This document shows, one piece after another, positions 31,745 through 39,119 of a stretch of 40,090 bases of DNA. Position 1 is the stretch's first letter. The number at the start of each line of letters is the position of its first letter. Made by a program: the position numbers and the translations under genes. Source of the stretch: Prochlorococcus sp. AG-347-G22 (GTDB lineage: Bacteria; Cyanobacteriota; Cyanobacteriia; PCC-6307; Cyanobiaceae); contig QCBK01000013.1 of assembly GCA_003281635.1 (NCBI GenBank), positions 1 to 40,090 of the forward strand, written 5' to 3'. The notes below the pieces were generated by a model. It made no database searches. It saw only the letters and a list, made by a program, of their open reading frames with translations, and had not been told where the DNA came from.

Positions 31745-31891
31745 ATGAAACTACAAACTCAGTTCACGGTTCCAAAAAAAGAATTAAAAGATCTTGATTA
31801 TGTTAATAAAGTAGATTTCTTAGAAGATACTTTAAATAAAGAATATATAGATTATCCTAATCAAGAAGATTGCTTGGTTTGTTGCGATTAA
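31745..31891 (+). CDS. Microprotein with degenerate CP12-like tail (48 aa)
   Basis: An AGGAG ribosome site precedes ATG 31745. The acidic, helical product ends DYPNQEDCLVCCD, which keeps the P-x4-C-L-V-x-x-D spacing of CP12 tails (true CP12 ends like NPDAPECLVYDD). The first loop Cys is lost and a C-C pair is added. With the 50-aa neighbour it forms a pair ending in C-x3-C-D. Confidence 0.6.
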   Translation: MKLQTQFTVPKKELKDLDYVNKVDFLEDTLNKEYIDYPNQEDCLVCCD

Positions 31892-31969
31892 AAATCAAAA
31901 AATAGCTGTTTTTTAAAGTAAATAAATTTTTATTAGTATTTATAAATTTTCTAAAAGGGAGTTAGCACT

Positions 31970-32488
31970 ATGGAATTAAGATTCTTCCCAATAAATATTT
32001 TTAGAGAGACTCCAAAAGTCACATTCTTCGATGCAGGCATAGACATTTCTAATGGTTCTGATGTTGTGATCCATTCTGAGGAAGCTACATCTCCTCCAGA
32101 TGATTTAAAAGATGAGCAATATTATGTTCACAATCATCAAATTGACCATAATTTAGTCATAACCGGGGAAAGAAAATTTGTTTTGATAAATCCTTCATGG
32201 GACGAACCTCATCATGTGATTTATTTAAATAGGTCTATGGGAGCATTAGAAATTCCTATAGGAACTTATCACAGATCAATCTCAGGGAAAGAAGGTAGTA
32301 TTGTTTTAAACCAACCCAAAAGAGATAAATTTTTTGATCCTGCTAAAGAATTTATCCCTCAAAAATTAGACAAGATCAATCTAATTAATGCAAGAAAAAG
32401 TCCACCTGTTTATTGGATTTACGAAAATAACAAAATTAAAAGAATCAATTTTAATCATCTTGAAAGAAAAGTTAAAACTCTCGTTTGA
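31970..32488 (+). CDS. Cupin-like conserved hypothetical protein (172 aa)
   Basis: A beta-rich pattern resembles RmlC-type cupins: YYVHNHQIDHNLVITGERKFVLINPSW (two His near a Glu), EPHHVIYLNRSMGALEIPIGTYHRSISG. The His residues at ~54, 56, 60 and 102 could form a metal or substrate site. Its stop is 1 bp before the LOG-family start, so the two genes are probably co-translated. Function unknown. Confidence 0.65.
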   Translation: MELRFFPINIFRETPKVTFFDAGIDISNGSDVVIHSEEATSPPDDLKDEQYYVHNHQIDHNLVITGERKFVLINPSWDEPHHVIYLNRSMGALEIPIGTYHRSISGKEGSIVLNQPKRDKFFDPAKEFIPQKLDKINLINARKSPPVYWIYENNKIKRINFNHLERKVKTLV

Positions 32489-32489
32489 A

Positions 32490-33344
32490 ATGAAAAAAAA
32501 TATATCCCCAAGTAATAATTTAAAAAACCTGAATTTAATTATTAATTCTGATACTTATAAATTGGCTCACGAAGATATTGGTCTACTTAGCCGAAATGAA
32601 ATGCGTGGAGTCAGAATGCTTCTTGAAATTACTAAACCAGATTTAATCCTTGAAGAAAATAGAATTCTTTCAACCATAATTATTTTTGGAGGCGCAAGCA
32701 TTTCAGAAGAATCAAATATAAAAAAGAGAATTGAAAATATAAAAGAGTTAATTAAAAAAAATCCTAAATCGAAATGTCTAAAACGAAATTTAAATAGATT
32801 AGAAAATTTGCTTCTAATGAGTCATTACTATCAATCTGCAATGGAGTTTTCTAAACTTGCTTCAATTAGTAATCAAAATAAAAACTGTAATTCTCATGTG
32901 ATTGTGACAGGTGGGGGGCCAGGAATTATGGAAGCTGCTAATAAAGGTGCATTTGAAGCGAATTGTAAGTCTATAGGGTTAAATATCAGTCTTCCTAATG
33001 AACAAATACCAAATGCTTTTATAACTCCCGGTCTTTGCTTTAAATTTAATTATTTTGCATTAAGAAAGATCCATTTTGTTATGCGATCAGTAGCTGCTGT
33101 TTTTTTTCCTGGAGGTTTTGGAACACTAGATGAATTATTTGAACTATTGACACTTTGTCAAACAGGAATGAAAACTAAAATACCAATTATACTTTTTGGT
33201 AGAGAGTATTGGAATAAGATAATTAACTTTGAAAATTTAGCTGATCTTGGATTAATTGAAGATGAACACCTAAATCTTTTCGAATATGCGGACACCGCAT
33301 TAGATGCATGGGAAATAATCAAATCATCAAAATTGTCTGATTAA
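32490..33344 (+). CDS. LOG-family protein (TIGR00730 / lysine-decarboxylase-like Rossmann fold)
   Basis: This 284-aa protein holds the LOG signatures VTGGGPGIMEAANKGA (139-154) and PGGFGTLDE (207-215), plus an F-x-x-R-K (RK 192-193) catalytic stretch. LOG enzymes release ribose 5-phosphate from nucleoside monophosphates, and a cytokinin-type activity is known in some. The N-terminal ~60 residues extend beyond minimal LOG proteins. A longer reading from 32388 overlaps the cupin gene and is not used. Confidence 0.9.
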   Translation: MKKNISPSNNLKNLNLIINSDTYKLAHEDIGLLSRNEMRGVRMLLEITKPDLILEENRILSTIIIFGGASISEESNIKKRIENIKELIKKNPKSKCLKRNLNRLENLLLMSHYYQSAMEFSKLASISNQNKNCNSHVIVTGGGPGIMEAANKGAFEANCKSIGLNISLPNEQIPNAFITPGLCFKFNYFALRKIHFVMRSVAAVFFPGGFGTLDELFELLTLCQTGMKTKIPIILFGREYWNKIINFENLADLGLIEDEHLNLFEYADTALDAWEIIKSSKLSD

Positions 33345-33366
33345 AACTTTTTTTGTTAATAAATAA

Positions 33367-33744
33367 TTAATAACAAAGGACACTATCTGCTTTGATTGAC
33401 TCATCAACTAATACATCAGGCATTGCAAACTCTGCATTATATCCTTCTAGGAGCTTCTCATCATAACCCCTTGATTTAGCTGATAGTCCTGAGACATATA
33501 TGCTAACTTTTGAGTTCTTTAAATTTTCAAGATGATCGTATAGATCTCCGGTACCTTGACCAACTACTTCACCAGCTTTTTTACAACTTAGTAAGTTTAC
33601 TCCGTCACCAGCAAGAAAAAGAGTTACTTTATGATCATTTTTTTCTGCTTCGAGAGCAACTAATAAACCTAAAGTTACTTTATTTTTGGATTCTAACCCG
33701 CTATAAATGTGAATGAGCACAGTATTGTCGGTAATGATAGACAT
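33367..33744 (-). CDS. DsrE-family protein
   Basis: This 125-aa flavodoxin-like alpha/beta protein shows the DsrE pattern: VLIHIYSGLESKNKVTLGLLVALEAEK, VTLFLAGDGVNLL and KVSIYVSGLSAKSRGYDEKLL. A Cys near residue 54 (LLSCKKA) could act in sulfur transfer, but the canonical DsrE Cys is not certain. It converges on the LOG gene. Confidence 0.82.
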   Translation of the reverse strand: MSIITDNTVLIHIYSGLESKNKVTLGLLVALEAEKNDHKVTLFLAGDGVNLLSCKKAGEVVGQGTGDLYDHLENLKNSKVSIYVSGLSAKSRGYDEKLLEGYNAEFAMPDVLVDESIKADSVLCY

Positions 33745-33808
33745 TTAATTCTACTTAAATTTGTTTGCATAATCCTAAAAAAATATATTTTCCTTAGCTA
33801 TATTTTTT

Positions 33809-33910
33809 ATGAAACGCTTACTATTCAATCCTAAATTCAAAAATTTTAAAAAGAGTAATTTAGTTCCTCTTAAAATAACTTTTAATCACTTAATTTATAA
33901 TTTGTTTTAA
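33809..33910 (+). CDS. Possible small basic protein (33 aa)
   Basis: ATG 33809-33811 to TAA 33908-33910, Lys/Asn/Phe-rich (KRLLFNPKFKNFKKSNLVPLK). There is no ribosome site or motif. It is antisense to nothing and precedes the interrupted lipoprotein gene on the other strand. Confidence 0.3.
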   Translation: MKRLLFNPKFKNFKKSNLVPLKITFNHLIYNLF

Positions 33911-33923
33911 CAGTTTTTACTAT

Positions 33924-34199
33924 TCAATCTTGTGGTTCTTCACTTGGGAAACAATTAATAATCCTATATTTGCCTCCTTTTTTATTAGTCTCAACAACTA
34001 TAAATTCAACTTATTTACCAATTCCATCTCTTAAATATTTAACTTCAGTATTTATGATCTCTTCTTTAGCATTTTCGATATTACGTGATTTACCTCCGCA
34101 ACTTAACAAAGCGTTCCCCTCAGTGAGAAAAAAATCTTTGTCTTTACTGCAAGAAGATATGAAAGATAAAGAGACTATTATTAATGTAAAATTTATCAT
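33924..34199 (-). pseudogene. Small lipoprotein-like gene with an in-frame stop
   Basis: From ATG 34197-34199 the frame encodes a signal-like start with a lipobox-like end (LIIVSLSFISSC), Ser/Lys-rich sequence and YLRDGIGK, then TAA 34011-34013. The same frame continues for 28 codons to TGA 33924-33926 with convincing sequence (VEFIVVETNKKGGKYRIINC..EEPQD). A single nonsense change in a ~91-aa lipoprotein gene fits best. The short form ending at 34011 may still be made. A TTG at 34205 is an alternative start. Confidence 0.55.
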
Positions 34200-34312
34200 A
34201 ATCAACTTTTTGTACTAAACTACATTATTAAAAAAGCATATTAAATATATAGTTAAATCCCTACCAAATTAAAAATTTAATTAATAATATCAGTGCTCTA
34301 AATAGAAATATG

Positions 34313-35335
34313 TTAGAAAGAAATTCCTGATGCATTTAGAAAATCTTTATAAATATTTTGCCAGTGTATAATCCTTTGTTCAAGTCTATTGGGCGGACCA
34401 AGTTTAAAATCTTCCAGATAAGACTTATGAACTGATTCTACAATAACTTTATCTTCACCAAGAAATTCTAATATACTTTTTTTCCAATTTTCTAAATCAC
34501 TTTCACATAAAGAAGCAGAGGCTAATTTAATTTCAATAATACACTGATTAATATTTTTAGGAAGATAATTTATTAAAACAATCCCTTTACCAGGCCAGAT
34601 TATTAGATGGGTCCATGGGAGTAATCCAAAGGTATATAGATTTCCCTCACTACTAAGAGGGGTAACAAGTACATTACAAAATTCACTGAAAAAATACCTG
34701 TAGTTTTTAATTGGACCTTGTTCTTTATGTAGGGTATCTTTATGAGCTATTGCTACATGATAATCATCCAGTGTATTGTCATGGGCAATTTTCCAATTGC
34801 AATTTAAGGTATCTGAAAAATCAGAAAAAATGCTGTAATTCATATCCCATTCAACATTACATTTTCTCGCAACAAGCTCAATTTGATCATCTATAGATAT
34901 TGGTTTTTTGCTGAAATTAATCCAAATTAAAGGGCCATTTATTAAACAATTAACTTTTTCTAAAAAATAATCGCCTGTTTCTATTTTTAATTCAAAATCG
35001 TACTTCAATGGCAAGTTTTTAAGTTTGCCAAAACTATCAAAAGTCCAGCCATGGTAGGGACAATAAATACTATTAGAAGGATTTAATTTTGTTTTTGGCA
35101 AACACAATTTTGACCCACGATGGGGGCATCTATTTTTAAAAACAGTTATTAAATTATTTTCTGAACGCGATATAATTAATGATTGATTAAAAAATTTTTT
35201 TCCCAATATTTCCCCAGGTTTGATTTCTCCAATAAAAATTAATGGGTGCCAATAATTTTCTGAATAGTTATCTAATTCAAGTTCAAATATTTTTTGATCG
35301 TTATAAAGCCAAGTAGGCAAAAAACTAGTTGACAT
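34313..35335 (-). CDS. Rieske non-haem iron oxygenase (alpha-subunit type)
   Basis: This 340-aa protein has the Rieske [2Fe-2S] motif C70-P-H72 ... C92-P-Y-H95-G-W, with 19 residues between H72 and C92. The catalytic iron site is in the C-terminal domain: D190-D-Y-H193-x4-H198, with D190 in the usual electron-transfer Asp position. Such enzymes hydroxylate or N-/O-demethylate using O2 and a partner reductase. It is the last gene of the transporter cluster, 3 bp after the ATPase gene, so its substrate is probably what the transporter imports (inference). No reductase gene is nearby. Confidence 0.88.
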   Translation of the reverse strand: MSTSFLPTWLYNDQKIFELELDNYSENYWHPLIFIGEIKPGEILGKKFFNQSLIISRSENNLITVFKNRCPHRGSKLCLPKTKLNPSNSIYCPYHGWTFDSFGKLKNLPLKYDFELKIETGDYFLEKVNCLINGPLIWINFSKKPISIDDQIELVARKCNVEWDMNYSIFSDFSDTLNCNWKIAHDNTLDDYHVAIAHKDTLHKEQGPIKNYRYFFSEFCNVLVTPLSSEGNLYTFGLLPWTHLIIWPGKGIVLINYLPKNINQCIIEIKLASASLCESDLENWKKSILEFLGEDKVIVESVHKSYLEDFKLGPPNRLEQRIIHWQNIYKDFLNASGISF

Positions 35336-35338
35336 TAT

Positions 35339-36100
35339 TTAAATTTTTTGGAGGCTTCTTAAAAAATCAGATAATTCATATCGTAATTTTGAAAAATCCG
35401 AATCAAGTTTCAATTTATCTAAATCACCTTTCTGAAGATCTACCTTAACTTCTTTTATGATTCTTCCAGGATTAGGTGCCAAAATACATATTTGCTGAGA
35501 GAGAGCTAATGCTTCTTCAATATCATGGGTTATAAGTAAAACTGTCAAGGAAGTTTTTTTCCATAATTCATAGAGAAATTTCTGCATAGATTCTCTTATC
35601 TGTAAGTCCAAGGCTCCAAAAGGTTCATCTAAAAGTAGGATTTTAGGGTTAGTCGCTAGAGCTCTTGCAATTGCAATCCTTTGTTGCATTCCTCCAGATA
35701 ATTCTTTTGGATACTTATTTCCCGAATCCTGAAGACCTACTACTTCTAATAAATAAGATGTCCTATATTTTATTTCTTTTAACTTATAAGAATTTAAATT
35801 CATTCCAAATGCAATATTCTCAGATGCTGTGAGCCAAGGGAAAAGACTATATTTCTGAAAAACCATTCCTCTATCCAATCCCGGTCCACTAACTATTTTC
35901 CCATCGACTTTTACGTTCCCTTTAGATGGACTCTCAAGCCCAGCAATAATCCTCAATATAGTACTTTTACCTGATCCAGAGCTCCCAACAAGAGTTTTAA
36001 ATTCGCCTGAACTTATTGAAAAGCTTATTCCCTCAATTGCCTTTTTTCTATTTGAACCTTCCCCAAAATATTTTGAAATATTATTAACTTCTAATTTCAT
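35339..36100 (-). CDS. ABC importer ATPase, nitrate/sulfonate/taurine (SsuB/TauB) type
   Basis: This 253-aa protein has Walker A GSSGSGKS (residues ~38-45), Q-loop FQKYSLFPWLTASEN, signature LSGGMQQR, Walker B ILLLDEPFGALD and the H-loop LITHDIEEAL. The sequence fits the SsuB/TauB/NrtD group. It directly abuts the permease gene. It energises uptake by the permease and binding protein encoded upstream. Confidence 0.95.
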   Translation of the reverse strand: MKLEVNNISKYFGEGSNRKKAIEGISFSISSGEFKTLVGSSGSGKSTILRIIAGLESPSKGNVKVDGKIVSGPGLDRGMVFQKYSLFPWLTASENIAFGMNLNSYKLKEIKYRTSYLLEVVGLQDSGNKYPKELSGGMQQRIAIARALATNPKILLLDEPFGALDLQIRESMQKFLYELWKKTSLTVLLITHDIEEALALSQQICILAPNPGRIIKEVKVDLQKGDLDKLKLDSDFSKLRYELSDFLRSLQKI

Positions 36101-36919
36101 TTAAACAGCCCATTTACATATACGTCTAAGTAGCAATCTAAAACTCATATCCAAAGCAAATCCTATTAATCCAAGAACTATTAATTCTGCAAATATTTGA
36201 TCTGTGCGAAAAAATCTTTGAGCCAGTTGAATCCTTTTACCTAAACCAACTTCTGCTGCAATTAACTCTGCAACAATTACTAAATTCCATGAAGTTGCGA
36301 TATTAATTCTTAAAGTATCTATAATGCTTGGTAATGAATATCTGGCTATTACTCTGATCAATAAATCTTTTGTATTACCTCCTAAGGTAAGGGTCGTTTC
36401 AATGAGTTCTTTGGGTACAAATTTTACTGAATCCATAACCATCAAAACATTAAAGTAAACAGTACCAATGAAAATTAATGCGATTTTTGGAGCCTCTTCT
36501 ATTCCTAAATAAATAATAAGCAAAGGAGAAAAAGCAGCGGCAGGCATATACCTAAGCATCGCAATTAATGGTTCACACAACGCACAAAAAGAAGGGAAAG
36601 AACCCATTAAAATTCCTAAAGGAATTGAAAAAATTGTTGCAATTATAAAACCAGCAAATACCCTACCAGTACTTGCAAAAATATCTTCAAATAATATTCC
36701 ACTTTCAGCCATATCCAAAAGAGAATAAAAGACCGCTAACGGTGATGGTAAAAACATTTCACTTACAAGTTTTAATTGACAAACTAACGTCCAAATTAAT
36801 AGGGGAAGCAAAAGTGAGGCTATTTGAAGAAATATTTTATTTAATTTTTTCGGTTCACTACCAAATGAAAAGAGGGATAAAAAATATTTATCCCTCTTGA
36901 TTAATTTTGAACTAACCAT
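36101..36919 (-). CDS. ABC importer permease, SsuC/TauC type
   Basis: This 272-aa protein has about six helices. The EAA-type coupling loop is split, as in the family: LIETTLTLGGNTKDLLIRVIARYSLPSIIDTLR, then WNLVIVAELIAAEVGLGKRI. It should form a homodimeric channel with two ATPases. Starts with ATG 36919, 16 bp after the binding-protein gene. Confidence 0.93.
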   Translation of the reverse strand: MVSSKLIKRDKYFLSLFSFGSEPKKLNKIFLQIASLLLPLLIWTLVCQLKLVSEMFLPSPLAVFYSLLDMAESGILFEDIFASTGRVFAGFIIATIFSIPLGILMGSFPSFCALCEPLIAMLRYMPAAAFSPLLIIYLGIEEAPKIALIFIGTVYFNVLMVMDSVKFVPKELIETTLTLGGNTKDLLIRVIARYSLPSIIDTLRINIATSWNLVIVAELIAAEVGLGKRIQLAQRFFRTDQIFAELIVLGLIGFALDMSFRLLLRRICKWAV

Positions 36920-36935
36920 TTTAATTTTGTATTAA

Positions 36936-37934
36936 TTAACTGATGTTTTTAACGAACGAAGAGTCAAATAATTTACTCAAATCTGGTTTTTCAGGAATAA
37001 ATCCTACCTTTACCATAAAGTCTGCCATTTGTTTCGCTGCATAAGGCATATGTTTCATACCGAACCCATCACTAAAAGCTTCTAAATTTTCTTCCAAAGA
37101 AAAGAACCTAGTTCCACCTTTATATTGTTTGTATTCGCGTGTTGGGATCCCAGCTCGCTTTGCCATGATCTTTTCAGATTTTCTTGGATTTTTTTCCATG
37201 AATTCTCTTACATCCCACCATGTTTTAACAATTTTTTGAACATCATCTGGTCTTTCAGAAATCAAATCTCCGCTTACGGCTAATAAATCAGGGATTGCAC
37301 CTGGATATTCTTTTGAACTAGCAATAACTCTTGCTCCAGGCCTCTTCATTGCAGTTCCAGTAAATGGAGGGAATGCACCAACTGCATCTACTTTTCCTGC
37401 TGCGAATGCAGTTGCAGCCTGATCAGTTGGCAGACCTTTAATAATTACGTCATCTCTAGTTAACCCAACATCATTCAGAGCTAAAACAAGTAAAAAATCA
37501 TCCACAACACCTTCTTCTACTGCTACTGTTTTACCTTTCAAATCAGCAACACTTTTAATTGATTTATCTGCAATTATTTGGTCATTTCCTGCAGAATTAT
37601 CATTAACTAAAACAACTACTTCTCCTCCATTCTCTCCGGGTAAGAAAGAAATAGTGTCATTAAGAGTCTGCGAATTTCCATCTATTTTTCCAGCAGCAAA
37701 AGTTTCCATAGATTGAACATATCCATCAAACCATTTCATCTGAACATTAACTCCATTTTTTTCAAACATTTTTTGATCAACAGCTATCGCCCAGGGCCAC
37801 CATCCTGCCCAGTTACTGTATCCCAAAGTTATGGGTTCACCTTTTGGAGCGGCAGGACTTGTTAGTGTACTTAATGAAATCGCTAATATCAGAGCAAGCA
37901 AAGAGGAAATTAAAACTCTCAATTTTTTAAACAT
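36936..37934 (-). CDS. Periplasmic binding protein of the ABC importer (NMT1/TauA-like)
   Basis: This 332-aa protein has a Sec signal (basic start, LLALILAISLSTLTSPAA). The mature domain carries the family features GYSNWAGWWPWAIAVDQKMFEKNGVNV, GNSQTLNDTISFL, DLKGKTVAVEEGVVDDFLLV and TAFAAGKVDAVGAFPPFTG. The aromatic cluster WAGWWPW near the pocket would suit a cation such as a guanidinium, a cation-pi guess. An NtcA-type site lies 53 bp upstream. Confidence 0.92.
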   Translation of the reverse strand: MFKKLRVLISSLLALILAISLSTLTSPAAPKGEPITLGYSNWAGWWPWAIAVDQKMFEKNGVNVQMKWFDGYVQSMETFAAGKIDGNSQTLNDTISFLPGENGGEVVVLVNDNSAGNDQIIADKSIKSVADLKGKTVAVEEGVVDDFLLVLALNDVGLTRDDVIIKGLPTDQAATAFAAGKVDAVGAFPPFTGTAMKRPGARVIASSKEYPGAIPDLLAVSGDLISERPDDVQKIVKTWWDVREFMEKNPRKSEKIMAKRAGIPTREYKQYKGGTRFFSLEENLEAFSDGFGMKHMPYAAKQMADFMVKVGFIPEKPDLSKLFDSSFVKNIS

Positions 37935-37987
37935 TTTTGAAAAATATTACGTACTATCAATACTTAAGAAAAAGCAAATCTAAAGTT

Positions 37988-38001
37988 GTAATATCTGATA
38001 C
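37988..38001. promoter_or_regulatory. NtcA-type site GTA-N8-TAC upstream of the binding-protein gene
   Basis: GTA (37988-37990), ATATCTGA and TAC (37999-38001). The start codon of the binding-protein gene is 53 bp downstream. A -10 element is less clear (TATTGA about 25 nt downstream). A second, 7-nt-spaced GTA..TAC lies at 37951-37963. It sits in the 101-bp gap after hypB and fits a nitrogen-responsive internal promoter. Confidence 0.5.
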
Positions 38002-38035
38002 TTTTAAAAGATTACTTTAAATTAATCAATATTAC

Positions 38036-38716
38036 TTATTTTTTAAATTTCAGAATCTTTTCACTAATCCATTTTTGCCATAAATCAAATCCAGACTTGG
38101 TTATCGAAGAAATTTCTATAACATCTGCCTTGGGATTAGTTGATGATATATTCGATTTCAATTCGTTAATATCAAAATTTAAATGGGGTAATAAATCAAC
38201 TTTAGTAATCAAAATTAAATCTGCTTCTCTAAACATTATTGGATATTTTAAAGGTTTATCCTCACCTTCAGTAATACTTAGAAGTGCAACTTTAAAATGT
38301 TCCCCTATCTCAAATTCTGCAGGACAAACTAAATTTCCTACATTTTCCACTAACAAAATATCTAGGATACAAGGATTGATTTTTTTTTCTAGTAATTTGA
38401 AACCTCCACTAACCATATTTGCATCTAGATGGCACGCTCTTCCAGTTGTAATTGGTACTACTGGAATATTTAATTTTTCTAATCTCGCAGCATCAAGATT
38501 AGTAGTCATATCACCCTCTAAAACAGCACTTTGAAATTCTGTTGAAAGATCTTCTAAAGTTATCTCAAGTAATCTCGTTTTTCCTGCACCAGGACTACTC
38601 ATTATGTTCAAGCAAAGCAAATTATAATTATTAAACTTAACTTTATTTTTCTCAGCTTGATGACTATTTTGATGAAGAATATTTAATTCAATTTTGTCTG
38701 AAATTGGTAAATGCAT
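38036..38716 (-). CDS. hypB: Nickel-insertion GTPase HypB
   Basis: This 226-aa SIMIBI GTPase has P-loop SPGAGKT (41-47), the metal-site segment GRACHLDA (92-99; Cys95 and His96), VENVGNLVCPAEFEIGE (123-139; Cys131) and TKVDL (171-175, NKxD position). No His-rich nickel store is present at the N-terminus. I see no hydrogenase gene. Next to hypA and a ureohydrolase it should deliver nickel to that enzyme, as described for the guanidine hydrolase accessory proteins of cyanobacteria. Confidence 0.93.
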   Translation of the reverse strand: MHLPISDKIELNILHQNSHQAEKNKVKFNNYNLLCLNIMSSPGAGKTRLLEITLEDLSTEFQSAVLEGDMTTNLDAARLEKLNIPVVPITTGRACHLDANMVSGGFKLLEKKINPCILDILLVENVGNLVCPAEFEIGEHFKVALLSITEGEDKPLKYPIMFREADLILITKVDLLPHLNFDINELKSNISSTNPKADVIEISSITKSGFDLWQKWISEKILKFKK

Positions 38717-38756
38717 TTATATTAGAAAATACATTTTTATTCTAGATACTAAATTT

Positions 38757-39113
38757 CTACTTTTCTTTAAAGTCAATAGATGCAATTTTTAATTCCCTCC
38801 CGCTAATAATTTCCTCTAAATTAAAATTGCAACATGGAGATTTATATCCATTCTCTTGCTTTGGGTAATATGATCTATTGCATTTAGAGCATTTTCCTTC
38901 AAAAGGTATTGTTTCAACAGTAATCTCAGAGGAATCTAACCAAGAACCCAAGACTGCAGCATTAAAAGTATTTATTAATGATATTGGCTCTACACAAGTA
39001 AATTCGCCAATTTTAAGGTTAATCTTTTCGACAATTATTTTTTCTTTATTTTTTTTCTCTGCCCACTCTTCCATAGAAATTATAAGGCATTTTGTCATAT
39101 CTACCTCATGCAA
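38757..39113 (-). CDS. hypA: Nickel-binding chaperone HypA
   Basis: This 118-aa protein begins MHEV, whose His2 is the HypA nickel ligand, followed by MTKCLIISMEEWAEKK. The zinc loop has C-S-K-C (residues ~75-78), but the second half reads S-P-C-C instead of the usual C-P-x-C. Only three of the four standard Cys positions are kept and an extra Cys is adjacent. The end SGRELKIASIDF is typical. It lies 6 bp after the ureohydrolase gene. Confidence 0.9.
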   Translation of the reverse strand: MHEVDMTKCLIISMEEWAEKKNKEKIIVEKINLKIGEFTCVEPISLINTFNAAVLGSWLDSSEITVETIPFEGKCSKCNRSYYPKQENGYKSPCCNFNLEEIISGRELKIASIDFKEK

Positions 39114-39119
39114 AATAAT

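Noticed and set aside
32388..32489. Upstream extension of the LOG-family gene
   Set aside because: It would overlap the cupin-like gene in another frame, and its residues show no family match; the ATG one base after the cupin stop is better.
33816..33931. Repeated TTACTATTCAATC at 33818 and 33917
   Set aside because: A 13-nt direct repeat of AT-rich sequence 100 bp apart without further structure is expected by chance here.
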